A stretch of 64,000 nucleotides of DNA from Metridium senile (taxonomy: Eukaryota; Cnidaria; Anthozoa; Actiniaria; Metridiidae): contig OX459104.1 in assembly GCA_949775045.1 (NCBI GenBank), positions 8,349,427-8,413,426 on the forward strand, in the 5' to 3' direction. The position numbers were made by a program, and so were the translations under genes. Of this stretch, positions 38,001 through 49,358 are shown piece by piece. The notes below the pieces were generated by a model that ran no database searches, was not told where the DNA came from, and worked only from the letters and a program-made list of their open reading frames with translations. Position 1 is the stretch's first letter. The number at the start of each line of letters is the position of its first letter.

Positions 38001-39437
38001 ACACAACAATACAAAATGTATATGACAGACTGGCATTGATCACTAAGCCCAGTGGCTTCAAAGTAATGCCACCCTGACTGATTATAGAAAGCCTAAGGCA
38101 AGAATAAGATCAAGGAAAGGAATAGAGAAAGGGAATCCTTAATTTAACACACTAGGGTGTAGTTACATGTATGACATTGTTGCCTTGGTGGGCATATATG
38201 ACACTTTGAATGGAAGTAGGTTTATATATATAACAGGTTCCCATTTAAATCTGTATTTTCCCATTTAAATCTGTACTTATGCAAATTTTGTTGATGTGTG
38301 CTAAACACACAGATCAACCAATCAGAGAAGTTCACTTCAGAAATAATATACTCTGATTGGTTGATCTGTGTGTTTAGCACACATCAACACAATTTGCATA
38401 AGTACAGATTTAAATGGGAACCTGTTATATATACAAAAGGAAAATTCCAGCCTACATTAATTAAAGTATTCAGTTCTTTGACTAATGTTTTACAATTTAC
38501 AACATTTTTACTTGCTATAAAGGGCAGTAATTATTATCTGAACTAGTCACAATCATATTGATTGTCATGATAGCAATTATGATGTATAACAAGCTATAAC
38601 ACATGTTATATGTATAACTGTTCTACTTACAAATATCCAGTATGCCACTTAATAAGTTGGTTGAGTAGTTACATTTTAATGCAAGTAACTTAAATGCTTT
38701 CTACTTCAACAAGCTCAAAGGCTCTTTTTCCTACAATGAAAACAAGGGGGAAACAGAATTACAACACCATTGTTTTTTTCACCAAGGGTTTTGAAGTAGC
38801 ACCATGTCTGACGGGTATTAAAGATGTCAACATACAATGCTTCTTAATAGTTTACACTAATACTAGAAGGATTTTAAAAAGGAAGGTTGCAAGGTGACAT
38901 GATCCTGGGAGTGACATGACATGGGTTATGACTTAAGTTTTAATATGGTCTTGTTTGCATGTAAATGAAATTTATGATGTATGGAGGCAATATGGATTGC
39001 TATTCCCCACATAGCAACAATGACAAGTAAGGAATTCTTTTGTAAACATTTCCATGTCAAAACAGTCATAGATAATTAGAAAAAAAAATTCATGTCACAA
39101 AGTAGTTGTTGCCTGGCATCAGTCAAACCACAAAAAGCAATGGAGTGACATTTAATAAATGTAAATACATGTGCATATTGTACATATATGAAAATGTTTA
39201 TGAGGTTTGAATTCCTATTGCTCTTATTTTTTTGTAAGAGAAAATGTGCATGGTTTCAATGTCATAACAATCGCAAGAGTCCAGTAGTGAAAAATCGTGC
39301 GTGGAACATCAGCTATAATCGAAATAACACTTTCAAGGTAAAACTTAAGGCTTAAATAAAGTATTTAAATGAGTACCTTTTTGAAGCAACTCCTTGATCG
39401 TCCATAGCTGCGCCTTGAACTGCCCTTATAATTATCT
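38001..39437. other. Downstream of zinc-finger exon 3, no exon recognised
   Basis: AT-rich. Apart from the MITE at 38225 I see nothing coding that I would defend. The missing 3' exon(s) of the zinc-finger gene may lie here or beyond. Confidence 0.4.
38225..38433. mobile_element. Palindromic MITE, about 209 bp, TA target
   Basis: The ends TATATATAACAGGTTCCC and complement have arms of about 90 bp, including GTGTGCTAAACACACAGATC and its mirror. TATATA on both sides fits insertion at TA. It has a partial duplication of CCCATTTAAATCTGTA at the left end. Confidence 0.88.
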
Positions 39438-39809
39438 TGCAATTTAACAAGAATTTACAAACCATGGTCATCAACTGAACTGTTCAAAATGTCGCCGTAG
39501 ATCACCAAATAACAGCCTTCCTTTGCACTAACGGCTATCAAGTCTATGTAAACTGACCATTTTTGAGTTTCCTAAGGACAATTTGCCGTCTTCAGTGTCG
39601 TTTCGATCGATAAAGAAGCGATCATTTCGCTTTTGTACATTTGGCTTAATCTGTCGAATAGACAAATTCGATGCAAAATCTCAACCCTTGGAACATCAGC
39701 TCCGAAGATTCTTTTTTGTTTCTTGGACGGATGGATTGTCATTCTCATGGAAACAGGAAGTTTCCAGATGAAGCAAACCTTGGAAGTGTGAAAATTTCGC
39801 TTTGCAATT
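39438..39809 (+). repeat. Tandem duplication, unit 1 (372 bp)
   Basis: From GCAATTTAACAAGAATTTAC to TGAAAATTTCGCTTTGC. It is repeated directly at 39810 with few differences. Confidence 0.9.
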
Positions 39810-40583
39810 TCGCTTGCAATTTGACAAGAATTTACAAACCATGGTCATCAACTGAACTGTTCAAAATGTCGCCGTAGATCACCAAATAACAGCCTTCCTT
39901 TGCACTAACGGCTATCAAGTCTATGTAAGGCCAAGTAAAAAAAAACATATGTTTATCGTCCCCGCCCGCTTCAATTTTTTGGGCCGCACGGATTTTTTTA
40001 TTATTTGTTATTACAACATCAGCTTTAATAAATACGAAGAAGATAAACAAAAAAAAAGCGACAGGCGTTCCTTTTATTTAGAACCCAGTTCCCCTATTAG
40101 AGAAAATTCCAAGAAAAAATTCTACAACGTTTACTATACTAAGAATGGCTTTTGTATGTGTTAGTATAAGGAGAAATGCCCTCGTAGGTACCTGGAATCG
40201 TCATTACATGGGTTAAAGCTGTGAATAAAACAACTTATGGGAAATAATAAAAAATAAAAAAAAACCGCCCGCCCGCATTATTTTAATTAAAAATTCGGAC
40301 GATAAACATATGTTTTTTTTTACTTGGCCTAAGCTGACCATTTTTGAGTTTCCTAAGGACAATTTGTCGTCTTCAGTGTCGTTTCGATCGATAAAGAAGC
40401 GATCATTTCGCTTTTGTACATTTGGCTTAATCTGTCAAATAGACAAATTCGATGCAAAATCTCAACCCTTGGAACATCAGCTTCGAAGATTCTTTTTTGT
40501 TCCTTGGACGGATGGATTGCCATTCTCATGGAAACAGGAAGTTTCCAGATGAAGCAAACCCTGGAAGTGTGAAAATTTCGCTT
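39810..40583 (+). repeat. Tandem duplication, unit 2 (interrupted)
   Basis: Second unit, split at 39928 by a 401-bp MITE and resuming at 40330. It ends near GAAAATTTCGCTTTCC. Confidence 0.9.
39929..40329. mobile_element. PIF/Harbinger-type MITE, 401 bp
   Basis: Inverted ends of at least 33 bp starting GGCCAAGTAAAAAAAAACAT are flanked by TAA at 39926-39928 and 40330-40332. Unit 1 of the tandem duplication has a single TAA at this place (TATGTAAACTGACC, near 39555), so the 3-bp TAA duplication is directly supported. TWA duplications are the Harbinger hallmark. Confidence 0.92.
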
Positions 40584-42043
40584 TCCAACAATAGAAAAGA
40601 AAGTCGGCCGCCATTGTTGTCTCGGTTGCTTCCCCCGTTTGCAGAGAGTCGATGAAACATCCGGCTTAATAGCTTTAAAATGACACAAATTTCAGCCTAA
40701 CTATTTGATAATAGTCCTTAGAAAACGTATGTATTATTTTAGTGTAAATCCTTGCCTTCCTTGTCATAATAATTGCCCTGTAAACTTGTCAGTCTCAGCC
40801 GTTGTATACTCGCTTTCAAAAACAACAACAGGCATTGCAGAGACCCGGCGTGGCTACTAAGTTCGTAAAGGGAACTACCGCGCGCCAAATCTATCGCAGG
40901 CATTTAAAAGATAAGGCTAATGGGAAATGAAACGCTTTTTAAAAACGTTAACTACACATGAAACAATAATTAAATTGGAAACAACAGCCAATGTTTTTAA
41001 GAGCGGTTGTCAGCATCGGTCATGTAAGACGTGCAGAACGAGGTTTTTCGAAATCCTTCAAACTTTGCCAGTTCGTAGGCCTATATAAACTAAAAACCCT
41101 GTGTAAGTTTCATCTCAATCGGATAAATATTTTAGGAGTACGGGGTTGGTATTTGAATTCCGAGCTTACTTCCGGTTTAACGAGGTCATTCTACAGCACC
41201 ACCGAAAACTCTTTAGAACACAAACAATTTAATGTTTTAGAAGAAAATCAAAATCGTTCCATAAAATTAACATAATTCTTTAGCAAATTGCAAATTATTG
41301 GAACATTTTCATTTATAACAAATATTTTAGAGATTTTTCAATTATTTTAAATTTTCGGAGCACTTTTTGGTAGGTAAAGTTTATTGCCAAATAACTCCAC
41401 TGTTACAACGATTTACACTAAAAAATCATAGATGAAGAAAAACTATTCCTTTTCTTAAATATCAAATAATATTTTTGGTGTGAGTGAAAGTGAAAAGTGA
41501 ATTTTTGGAAATGTTTTTTGTAACGTCAATTTGACCCGAAAATCACGATTGTTTACATAAGCGACGCGAGTGATTATCAGATGAATGATAAATCTTTGGC
41601 TTGCGAAAATGGTCTTTTTCTCCAAGTAAGTACGCTAAAACTCAAAAACATATTGAATCTATGGTTTTTACGTTCTCTGATAAATAAAACAGTTGGATTT
41701 AAAGCTTTTGAGACAAGTTTTTTTGTATTGTCGGGCTTGATTCGCGGTCAAAGAGCGATTATGAACTTCCGGGAAACTTCAACTGCCAAGGTCGCCTTTT
41801 AAACGGTGAGAATTGAAAAAATACTCCTTCCAGTTGATAAAAACGCGAAAATTGCGTGACACACAGGAAACCCACAACGATCACGTATTTGAGTTTATTT
41901 TATGCATGGTCGGCAAAATCAAAATTTAATTTATGGATAAATTTAGGTTTAATTTCGCATGGCCATTTATTTTATATACCCTAATATTTAGAAAGTTTTT
42001 AAAAACATGCTTTATGCCTTGAAACGTATTCAACTTGCAGATA
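40584..42043. other. Intergenic, no supported gene
   Basis: A GC-richer block around 40600-40660 (GCCGCCATTGTTGTCTC) resembles an animal 5' UTR or start region. No exon could be built from it on either strand. Confidence 0.35.
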
Positions 42044-42103
42044 CAGCCGATCTCGAAAAGGTTGTCCACCTGAAAAGACATATATACTAAAAGACGTGAC
42101 TCA
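42044..42103. mobile_element. CAGCCGATCTCG MITE, second copy, left fragment
   Basis: Begins CAGCCGATCTCGAAAAGG, preceded by TA, and runs to GACTCA, where it is interrupted. It lacks the ATATC segment present in the copy at 21584. Confidence 0.9.
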
Positions 42104-43829
42104 TTACTCGGGCTACCTGTGGTAGCTCGAGTCTAAAAATGCAAACGGTTCTTCGTCGTCGTCGTCGTATTAATCTTTGTCGTGGTCCTCAAATTGGAGG
42201 GTCAGGTCCCAGGCGTTCCTAGTAGGGCATGACAGCGCATGGGCAACGATCGCTGACCGAAGGTTAATACGAACGAATAAATATCGATTGAAATGAAAAC
42301 TTGTTTTTATTTTTGATATGATTGACGAGACTGACGATGATTGGCGTTGCATTATTTTGGATAACATGTGAAGACGATTCATTGTGAAAATGACGAGTAA
42401 ATTGTTAGTGTCGAACATCGACTCGCGTTTACTCGTTTAACTCCGATTCCTCGATTCCTCGATTCCTCAGAAAGCTGTATATATTTTGGACTGATGATCA
42501 GCAACACATTCCCTATAAAGACGAGGATATCTTGGCCGGAATGATCCGCCGTTAATAGCGAAGTCCTTTCTAGCACAAAACAGAAGATGTGCCAGCAGAA
42601 TTGCATTCGCTACGGCATATTATCAAGCACTTACAAACAGAAATCTTGAGTTTATTTCGATTAATGAGCTATTTTTGTTCTTCATAATGTCAGAGAACGT
42701 GACTTCCTTCACGAAGCCTACAAAGCGAACACCGTCAACATGGCATGAAAACATTCAAATCGGCCTGTCTGAAAACCACTCTCAAAGGCCCAAATCGCCT
42801 CAAAAATTACACAAATTGCTTTAGTAACTATCTATCTTTCTTGTTCTGACGTTCAATTTTCAAGAACAACTTCAAATTTTCGAAGCTTTCGAGTTTTCGA
42901 ACTCTAGATCGCATTCTAACTTCGTAGCGGCGCTTTGGGGGGAGGGGACGGGGTGAAATGTCAACACTTTCTAACACAGGCATCCCGGTACATAGAAATA
43001 TATGTCGAGCAGATTCATACAGCCAGGAAGGAGCCCATTACCCCCCCCAAAAAACACAAATGCCTCAAGAACTGTCGATCTTTATTTTCGTGACGTTTAT
43101 TTCTCAAAAGGTTCTTGATAATAATGTTTCTGAGACTTAGTTTTCATTTTCTCAATAACAACATAATGAAATTTGGGATAAGGACATTTCTCATTAAAAT
43201 AACCTAAAATTAAATAATTATTTGTTTATTTTTGTGCACATTTCAAATATTTTGTTAACATTAATCAACCAATTTAGTCCTTCTTCACATTTTCCTATTA
43301 GTTCCTCAGGATAACTTTGTGTAATTATGTGAATTTATGAAACATTTTTAATGCTGTTTTAAACTACCAACCAATGCATCAAAACACGAAGTGGGTTAAA
43401 ATGCCTAAAATAAAACACAACTCTGGCTCTGTCATCTCCTTGGATATAATAACGTTTTCCTATTTTTGTCTCAGGATAGGTTTCTATACGTATAATATGC
43501 CTGCGTTAGAGCGTGATCAGTTTGCTCGTGACTAACTGAATTTGCATCAGTTAGTTTCTATGTATACAGTGGTGCCTCTATTAAGCAGTGACCCTCGGGA
43601 CTTTCCAAAGTGGCCTCTTAATAGAGGTTGGCTGATGAATACAGGTATAGAATAGGTATATGAATAGATTTGGGACTTTTTATTGTGATCGCCTAATAGA
43701 GGGTGACCGCTTAAAAGAGGTACCACTATATATGTATTGTGCATGATCTATGTATGATACATTATTAATTTCAATCCCTCAGAATCCCTTCTGTTCAGTA
43801 GCCCGAGTAATCGCTCACAGAGCGTCTAG
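42104..43829 (+). mobile_element. Helitron2/Helentron-like non-autonomous element, 1.7 kb
   Basis: Inserted into the MITE whose halves flank it. The 5' end carries TTACTCGGGCTAC (42104-42116). Its exact complement GTAGCCCGAGTAA is at 43798-43810, not at the 3' tip but 19 bp inside. A hairpin CGCTC-ACA-GAGCG (43812-43824) follows, then TCTAG, then host T. Asymmetric inverted repeats plus a 3' hairpin, a CTAG end and no clear target duplication are features I associate with rolling-circle elements of the Helitron2/Helentron type. No Rep or helicase frame is present. A CGTCGTCGT tract at about 42150-42168 lies near the 5' end. Exact tips are ambiguous by one to three bases because of shared T/A bases. 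Confidence 0.7.
43567..43728. mobile_element. Tc1/mariner-like MITE, about 162 bp, nested
   Basis: CAGTGGTGCCTCTATTAAGC and, inverted at the right end, a close complement (about 28 bp). TA flanks it at 43565-43566 and 43729-43730. It lies within the Helentron-like element. Confidence 0.85.
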
Positions 43830-44030
43830 TTATATATTCTCTGTCCGCGCATGTAGAAAGTAAGATGCGTTTGAAAGTAATATGGCGGTGAATTCAAACA
43901 AGCAGTAACTTTCCCCGCTAGAAGTACCTGACTTTCTACACGCGCGGAAAGTAAATATATAAATGAGTCACGTGATATTTCTTTTAGTATATTTGTCTTT
44001 TCAGGTGGACAGCCTTTTCGAGTTCGGCTG
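43830..44030. mobile_element. CAGCCGATCTCG MITE, second copy, right fragment
   Basis: Resumes TTATATATTC and continues through ACACGCGCGGAAAGT, AATGAGTCACGTGATATT to TTCGGCTG, followed by TA. Together with 42044-42103 it reconstitutes the MITE seen intact at 21584-21850. Confidence 0.9.
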
Positions 44031-44231
44031 TATTTTAGAATTCTGGTTCTACAAATAGAAAATTTAAGGAGCTGCTATAAATAGACTAATTCATTGAAGC
44101 GTCGACGTCTGTTTATATTAGATAAACTGACTCCATTTTTCCCCAAAAAGAACTATTATGTTCTAACAGAATAAATATTTTTGGTTGTTAACATTCAAGA
44201 TTATAAAGTACTATGATTTGTTTCAAAAGGA

Positions 44232-44372
44232 AACTAACGAGTAAACTAGTATAGGCTGCGTCGGTGTTTGATATAAATGATAGTTAATGTAATGAAATTT
44301 GTAATACTGTAAAAAATGTTGACTTAACTTTACTGACGTTTCGAGCTTTAGCCCTTCGTCGGAGCACTAAGA
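44232..44372 (+). repeat. Dispersed module with hammerhead-like motif, copy 3
   Basis: Shares TAACGAGTAAACTAGTATAG and TAACTTTACTGACGTTTCG with about 34660-34802 and 46004-46100. On the minus strand 44362-44335 reads CCGACGAAGGGCTAAAGCTC then GAAACGTC. Confidence 0.7.
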
Positions 44373-44562
44373 AAATTGCGTGACACTTAGGAATCCCTAT
44401 GACATTTTTGGCGGGAAATCTCTTGTTATATAAAGAACACAAACTAGCATTTACAGTTAGGATGCTCGACCTATCAACACTTTATTGAATACGTGTATGC
44501 GAATAATACATGATTATTATTGAAACCTTAGGGAATTAGGGGTGGACCATTAGAAGTTGGGG

Positions 44563-44655
44563 GAGGGGGGGGGGGGGGGGGGGTGGCAATTCCCAAAATA
44601 AAAAACGTGCACGGCCAATGCGCCACCCCTCCCCCCCCCCCCCTCCCCCCCCCCC
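44563..44655. repeat. Facing poly-G and poly-C runs
   Basis: A G-run (about 44563-44582) and C-rich runs (about 44628-44655) face each other across about 45 bp, with GGGTGGC and GCCACCC at their inner edges. They could form a GC hairpin or G-quadruplex. Confidence 0.9.
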
Positions 44656-44784
44656 AACAACAACAAAAAATCCTGCCCAGAGCCAAGCTAAAGAAGAAAA
44701 CATGCAGAAATTTGAGGGGTAGCGAATGTTAAAATCCGAGCCTGAGATTCTAGAAATATTTCAGCTCATACATTTATTGTATTT

Positions 44785-45000
44785 AAAAATTCTAGACTCC
44801 GAGACATCAAAAGCAAGAAAATCCGAGACTCCCGGGAAGACTCTAATACATCAAAAACACGAAAATCCGAGACTTTAAGACATCAAAAACACGAAAATCC
44901 GAGACTTTGAGGCATCAAAAACACGGAAATCCGAAACTTTGAGGCATCAAAAACACGAAAATCCGAGCATTTGAGACATCAGAAACACAAAAATCTTAGA
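44785..45000 (+). repeat. 32-bp minisatellite
   Basis: About six units of the form GAGGCATCAAAAACACGAAA followed by ATCCGAGACTTT, with drift at both edges. Confidence 0.88.
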
Positions 45001-45261
45001 CTTACGCCCTTTGTATCAGTATACAATATCTACCAAAACATAGACTTGCCCCAAGTCGACCTCGGTGTGTTTTCCCGACAAAAAGTGAACAAATCGCCCG
45101 AAAGTTAACTGAGCAAAGTCGCCAAGTAACTGCGCGTTGTACCGGACTAATAAATAAAGCGGAAAAACGGACTTTAACCAACACACAAACAGTTGTTTTC
45201 GCTTTGAATTTCAGAGAACAAAATTCTGTAAAAAAAAAAAAAACGTGCAAGACCTCTCTTA

Positions 45262-46250
45262 AGTACCTTCTTCAAAATGCCACTTACTTTTGATCGAGTT
45301 CGTATTTTTCAAGTGGTAAGGAGTGTATTAGCTTGGGGGCACAGACTGCAAGAGTAGATTAACCAGAACTATGTTTTAACGGTTCCTTTGATACTGTCAA
45401 AACGTCGACCCGGGAAGTCGTCCCGGGAAGTCGACCTTGGACACTTTTTGGTCAAGATCGCTCAGTAGAACTGATTGTGTTTAATGTAATTACAGTTCGT
45501 TGCATTACAAAAATTACAACAAGATGGTAGCATTACCTACCTACACTAGACTTAATATGGTACGTGTCAATTTGCGGGAATCAAGTCCGCTTACCAATCA
45601 GTTGCCTTTACTTGAGTAAATCCAATCACAAAGAATCACTTTTTTAGATCCCTATAAAATGAATAATGAACAGATTTTAATGCTTAGCGGCGCAACACCC
45701 TTCAAAGAGATCATTCATAAACAACAAGTAAATCGATTCGCCTTTTTAAAAAGTACGATCTTCAAAGTAAATTGATTCGCCTTTTTAAAAAGTACGATCT
45801 TCAAATTCAACTTACATAAACACCCTTACGAGATCCATATTTCAAACTCCATCAACCATCACTAGTTTTGAAACCTGCTTCACACGAACCATGAACAAAC
45901 TGGTTGAGTTATAGCTACTTAAGTAAAATAGGATCAAAACGAGGAGATATCTTTGTAATTTTGTATATGTATCAACATGTGTGTGTATAAACAATTAATG
46001 GAAACTAGCGAGTAAACTAGTATAGGCTGCCTCAGCTGTGTTTGATATAAACGATAGGTAATGAATCGTTAATAAAAAATGTTGACTTAGCTTTACTGAC
46101 TTTTTGTCGAATTTCAAAATGTTGGTTGTGAAATTCTCAAAAAAGACTGGTTATTTTGTGTCAAAAAATACAATATTACCGGCTTACACTAACGTACCTG
46201 ATTTACTATTGTCGAAACCATCGACTGAAGTGAAATCCACTAGCTTGTTA
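45262..46250 (+). repeat. Dispersed repeat family, copy 2
   Basis: Collinear with 33688-35050 but without the MITE. It includes small local duplications, CCCGGGAAGTCG at about 45411-45434 and an approximately 40-bp unit at about 45735-45805. Confidence 0.8.
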
Positions 46251-46349
46251 AGAAATTATTGTGTTATGGATGTCAGTGGCCGGATCTACAGTTTAGCAGT
46301 GTAGTCTAGGTTGGTTCACACACAGTAGGTCTAAAGTGGCATGTTGTAA

Positions 46350-46592
46350 AACCTTGACTGGACTGGACTGAGAAAACCTGGACTGGACTGAGAAAACCTG
46401 GACTGGACTGAGAAAACCTGGACTGTTGTAAAACCTGGACTGAGAAAACCTGGACTGAGAAAACCTGGACTGTTGTAAAACCTGGACTGAGAAAACCTGG
46501 ACTGTTGTAAAACCTGGACTGAGAAAACCTGGACTGAGAAAACCTGGACTATTGTAAAACCTGGACTGAGAAAACCTGGACTGAGAAAATAA
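46350..46592 (-). repeat. 15/17-bp minisatellite, left array
   Basis: Units CCTGGACTGAGAAAA (15 bp) mixed with CCTGGACTGTTGTAAAA (17 bp). The opposite orientation occurs at 48599-48845. Confidence 0.95.
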
Positions 46593-46847
46593 TAATAATA
46601 AACAATAAAAAAAAAATAATAATAATAACAATAATAAACATCGCAAAAAGCCTTTTATAAACTCAAACATGTAACTTCTCGTCATCGGCATGAAGAATCT
46701 ACCCCGCTATCTATCTTGGTCGAAGGCGGCTTCAAGATGGTTGCATGATTCTCGTGTAGTATGTGTTGAATTATTCATTATTGAATCCTGCCTAATTTAA
46801 ACGCCAACTCTTCCATTCGTTTCCAAGATTAGCAGTGAATTAAAGTA
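46593..46847 (-). repeat. Module A, partial inverted copy
   Basis: Complement of 48340-48598 (CATCGCAAAAAG, ACATGTAACTTCTCGTCATC, GAAGGCGGCTTCAAGATGG). It is interrupted at 46847 by a retrotransposon and resumes for about 45 bp at 47756. Confidence 0.85.
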
Positions 46848-47755
46848 ATGATACATAATAATAATTTCATGTTTCTATAGCGCAAAAATTCATTATAAAG
46901 TATATGATCTAATGCGCTTTATAAAATTTACATGAAAAATCCTAACTAAGCTAAACTATACTACATTATTTATAAGATATTCAAGCTCTACATTTACATT
47001 TTAAATATTTACATTTATTGAATAGAAATTGGTTTAAATATATAATAGGACAAAATAGAAATTTTTGTCAAACAAAACAAAAAGTTCCTAAATAAAACAT
47101 AATTAAAGAGCAGAATAATAAATAATAAAACTATCTAAAAATATGCTTTCTTAAACAAATATGGGTCTTTAATAGCTTCTTGAATGTTGTAATGCATGCT
47201 GTTTGCAGACCTTACGCTAAGAGGGAGTTCATTCCATAATATTGGAGCTGCGACCTTGAAGGCCCGGTCTCCCGTTGTCTTGCCTGATTTGATTTCAGGT
47301 CTAGCTAAAAGGTTGTTACTTATGGATCTAAGGTTATACCGAGAATGTTTAAAATATATCAGATTATTTAAATATGCAGGTGCGGTACCATGCATAGCCT
47401 TAAAAATAAATAAAATAACTTTGTAAATAATTCTAAATTTAACAGGAAGCCAATGTAATTCTATCATTACCGGAGTAATGTGAGAAAAGCGTGGCGTGTT
47501 TATGATATTAAGTCTTGCTGCTGCATTCAGTTTTGTGCGCGCTGAAGTGTGTTTATGTGAATTGCTGGTAGACCATACAAAAGCGAATTACAATAGTCTA
47601 ATCGACTAATTACGAAGGCATGTACTAGCGTCTTAGCAGCATCAACGGATAAGAACTTACGTATGCGTCTAATATTAAATATTGAATAAAAAGCAGACAT
47701 GTCTTATTTATGTGGTATTTAAATTGAAAGTTACTATCGAACCAGACGCCAATTC
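46848..47755 (-). mobile_element. 5'-truncated non-LTR retrotransposon fragment
   Basis: On the minus strand it encodes the ORF2 C-terminal segment: RKFLSVDAAKTLVHAFVIS, SRLDYCNSLLYGLP, LQRAQN, then after a frame break IELHWLPVKFRIIYK, APAYL and APILWNELP, ending near 47135. An AT-rich 3' UTR and an ATT-type tail follow to about 46848. AAGTA at 46843-46847 and 47756-47760 is the likely target duplication. It is inserted in module A. The frame break at about 47490-47500 and the missing catalytic region make it defective. It differs from the fragment at 16425, so it belongs to another lineage. Confidence 0.88.
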
Positions 47756-48064
47756 AAGTACATGCTTTTTTCATCATTGAAGTAAATATTTGAATCAAGG
47801 CTGGGAAATTACATGTAAAATCAACCTTTTAAGCTTTGTTATTCAACACTTAAGTTTATCTTACGAAATACTTGAATGGTGCAGCGGAATACTCGATATC
47901 TTTTTATGCCGTATTAGCCTCGAAATCGCTTAGTATATTCACTTATTCTGTGTTAAACCGTGAAAAAGTAAGGCCGTAATTATAAAATACTTTAAAATCC
48001 CACGAGTTTTATACAAATTAAATGTCGGCATATTTTACGCACTATTGAAACTATAGCAGAGCGC

Positions 48065-48598
48065 AAAAAAGATCGCTTGACTGGTCTATTGGAAGAAGCT
48101 AGGAGTTCTACAATGGCTTAATGTCTATCCGAAATTTGTGAAAAAATCGGTTTCGTACAATACGGCTCAATATATATAATAAGTATGCAATTCTTATATG
48201 ACGCTCAAAAACGAAAAAAATGTAAGTTGATTCTAGCTAAGTACGACTGGAAATAGTCCTTTCGTCTTCTAGCTACTATATTTCACGATGAAAGTGGCAT
48301 TTGATTCAAATATTTACTTCAATGAAGAGAAAGCATGTACTACTTTAATTCACTGCTAATCTTGAAAACGGATGGAAGAGTTGGCGTTTAAATTAGGCAG
48401 GATTCAATAATGAATAATTCAACACTTACTACACGAGAATCAGCCATCTTGAAGCCGCCTTCGACCAAGATAGATAGCGGGGTAGATTCTTCATGCCGAT
48501 GACGAGAAGTTACATGTTTGAGTTTATCAAAGGCTTTTTGCGATGTTAATTATTGTTATTATTTTTTTTTTTTATTTTATTGTTTATTATTATTATTT
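48065..48598 (+). repeat. Module A
   Basis: From TGACTGGTCTATTGGAAG through TCGTACAATACGGCTCAA and GATGAAAGTGGCATTTGA to the poly-T/ATT tract before the minisatellite. Its inverted copy is 49788-50277, nearly identical. Confidence 0.88.
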
Positions 48599-48845
48599 TC
48601 TCAGTCCAGGTTTTCTCAGTCCAGGTTTTACAACAGTCCAGGTTTTCTCAGTCCAGGTTTTCTCAGTCCAGGTTTTCTCAGTCCAGGTTTTACAACAGTC
48701 CAGGTTTTCTCAGTCCAGGTTTTCTCAGTCCAGGTTTTACAACAGTCCAGGTTTTCTCAGTCCAGGTTTTCTCAGTCCAGGTTTTCTCAGTCCAGGTTTT
48801 ACAACAGTCCAGTCCAGGTTTTCTCAGTCCAGTCCAGTCAAGGTT
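48599..48845 (+). repeat. 15/17-bp minisatellite, right array
   Basis: CAGTCCAGGTTTTCT and CAGTCCAGGTTTTACAA units, about 16 in total, ending CAGTCCAGTCAAGG. Confidence 0.95.
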
Positions 48846-49152
48846 TAACAACATGCCGTCTAAAGTACATATAATACCTGGGTTGACCGCGGTGTGATAT
48901 CCGGCGTGTGATATCCAGAATAAGCAAGGTCGAGGTAAATGTAATTAACCGAAGACGAGGCTGACTAAACTGAGATAAATGATTTTCGATTTTTTAATAA
49001 TAATATTAATAATAATTTATTTCTTATATAGCGCTTCTTCCATAGATGTCCAGAGGCGCTTTACAATCTTAAATCAGTATATATACGTATATCAGCACTG
49101 CACTGACAAGGCCCTGAAGGCCGAAACAGTACTGTCTGCAGTTAGATATAGC
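48846..49152 (+). repeat. Module B
   Basis: From TTTAACAACATGCCGTCTAA through GTGTGATATCC and GAGGCGCTTTACAATCTTAA to GTACTGTCTGCAGTTAGATA. Its inverted copy is at about 50283-50602. The last part, GGCCCTGAAGGCCGAAACAG, is repeated again at 49323-49355. Confidence 0.88.
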
Positions 49153-49358
49153 TCCTCGACTCATGTCTTGTTGAGCACTCTATCTGAAGTGTACCATTGT
49201 CTTTAGCATTATGTGCAGCTCACTAGTTTGAACACTTTGACATGGTAGGGTTTCTCCCACATTTGTGGGCGAGCCCGAGGTGAGCATATGGTCAAACCTC
49301 AACTTCAGCATCAGCACTGACGAGGCCCTGAAGGCCGAAACAGTACTGTCTGCAGTTA

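Noticed and set aside
40353..40688. 111-residue minus-strand frame across the tandem duplication
   Set aside because: Not maintained in the first duplicated unit without interruption. The upstream GC-rich block resembles a 5' region but gives no exon.
44785..45000. Regular 32-bp repeats considered as a CRISPR array
   Set aside because: The repeats are contiguous with no unique spacers, and the genome is eukaryotic.
46293..46691. Frame encoding repeated SQSRFYNSPGFL-like peptides (also 48518-48897 in three frames)
   Set aside because: It is open in several frames only because the 15/17-bp minisatellite lacks stops. There is no gene context.
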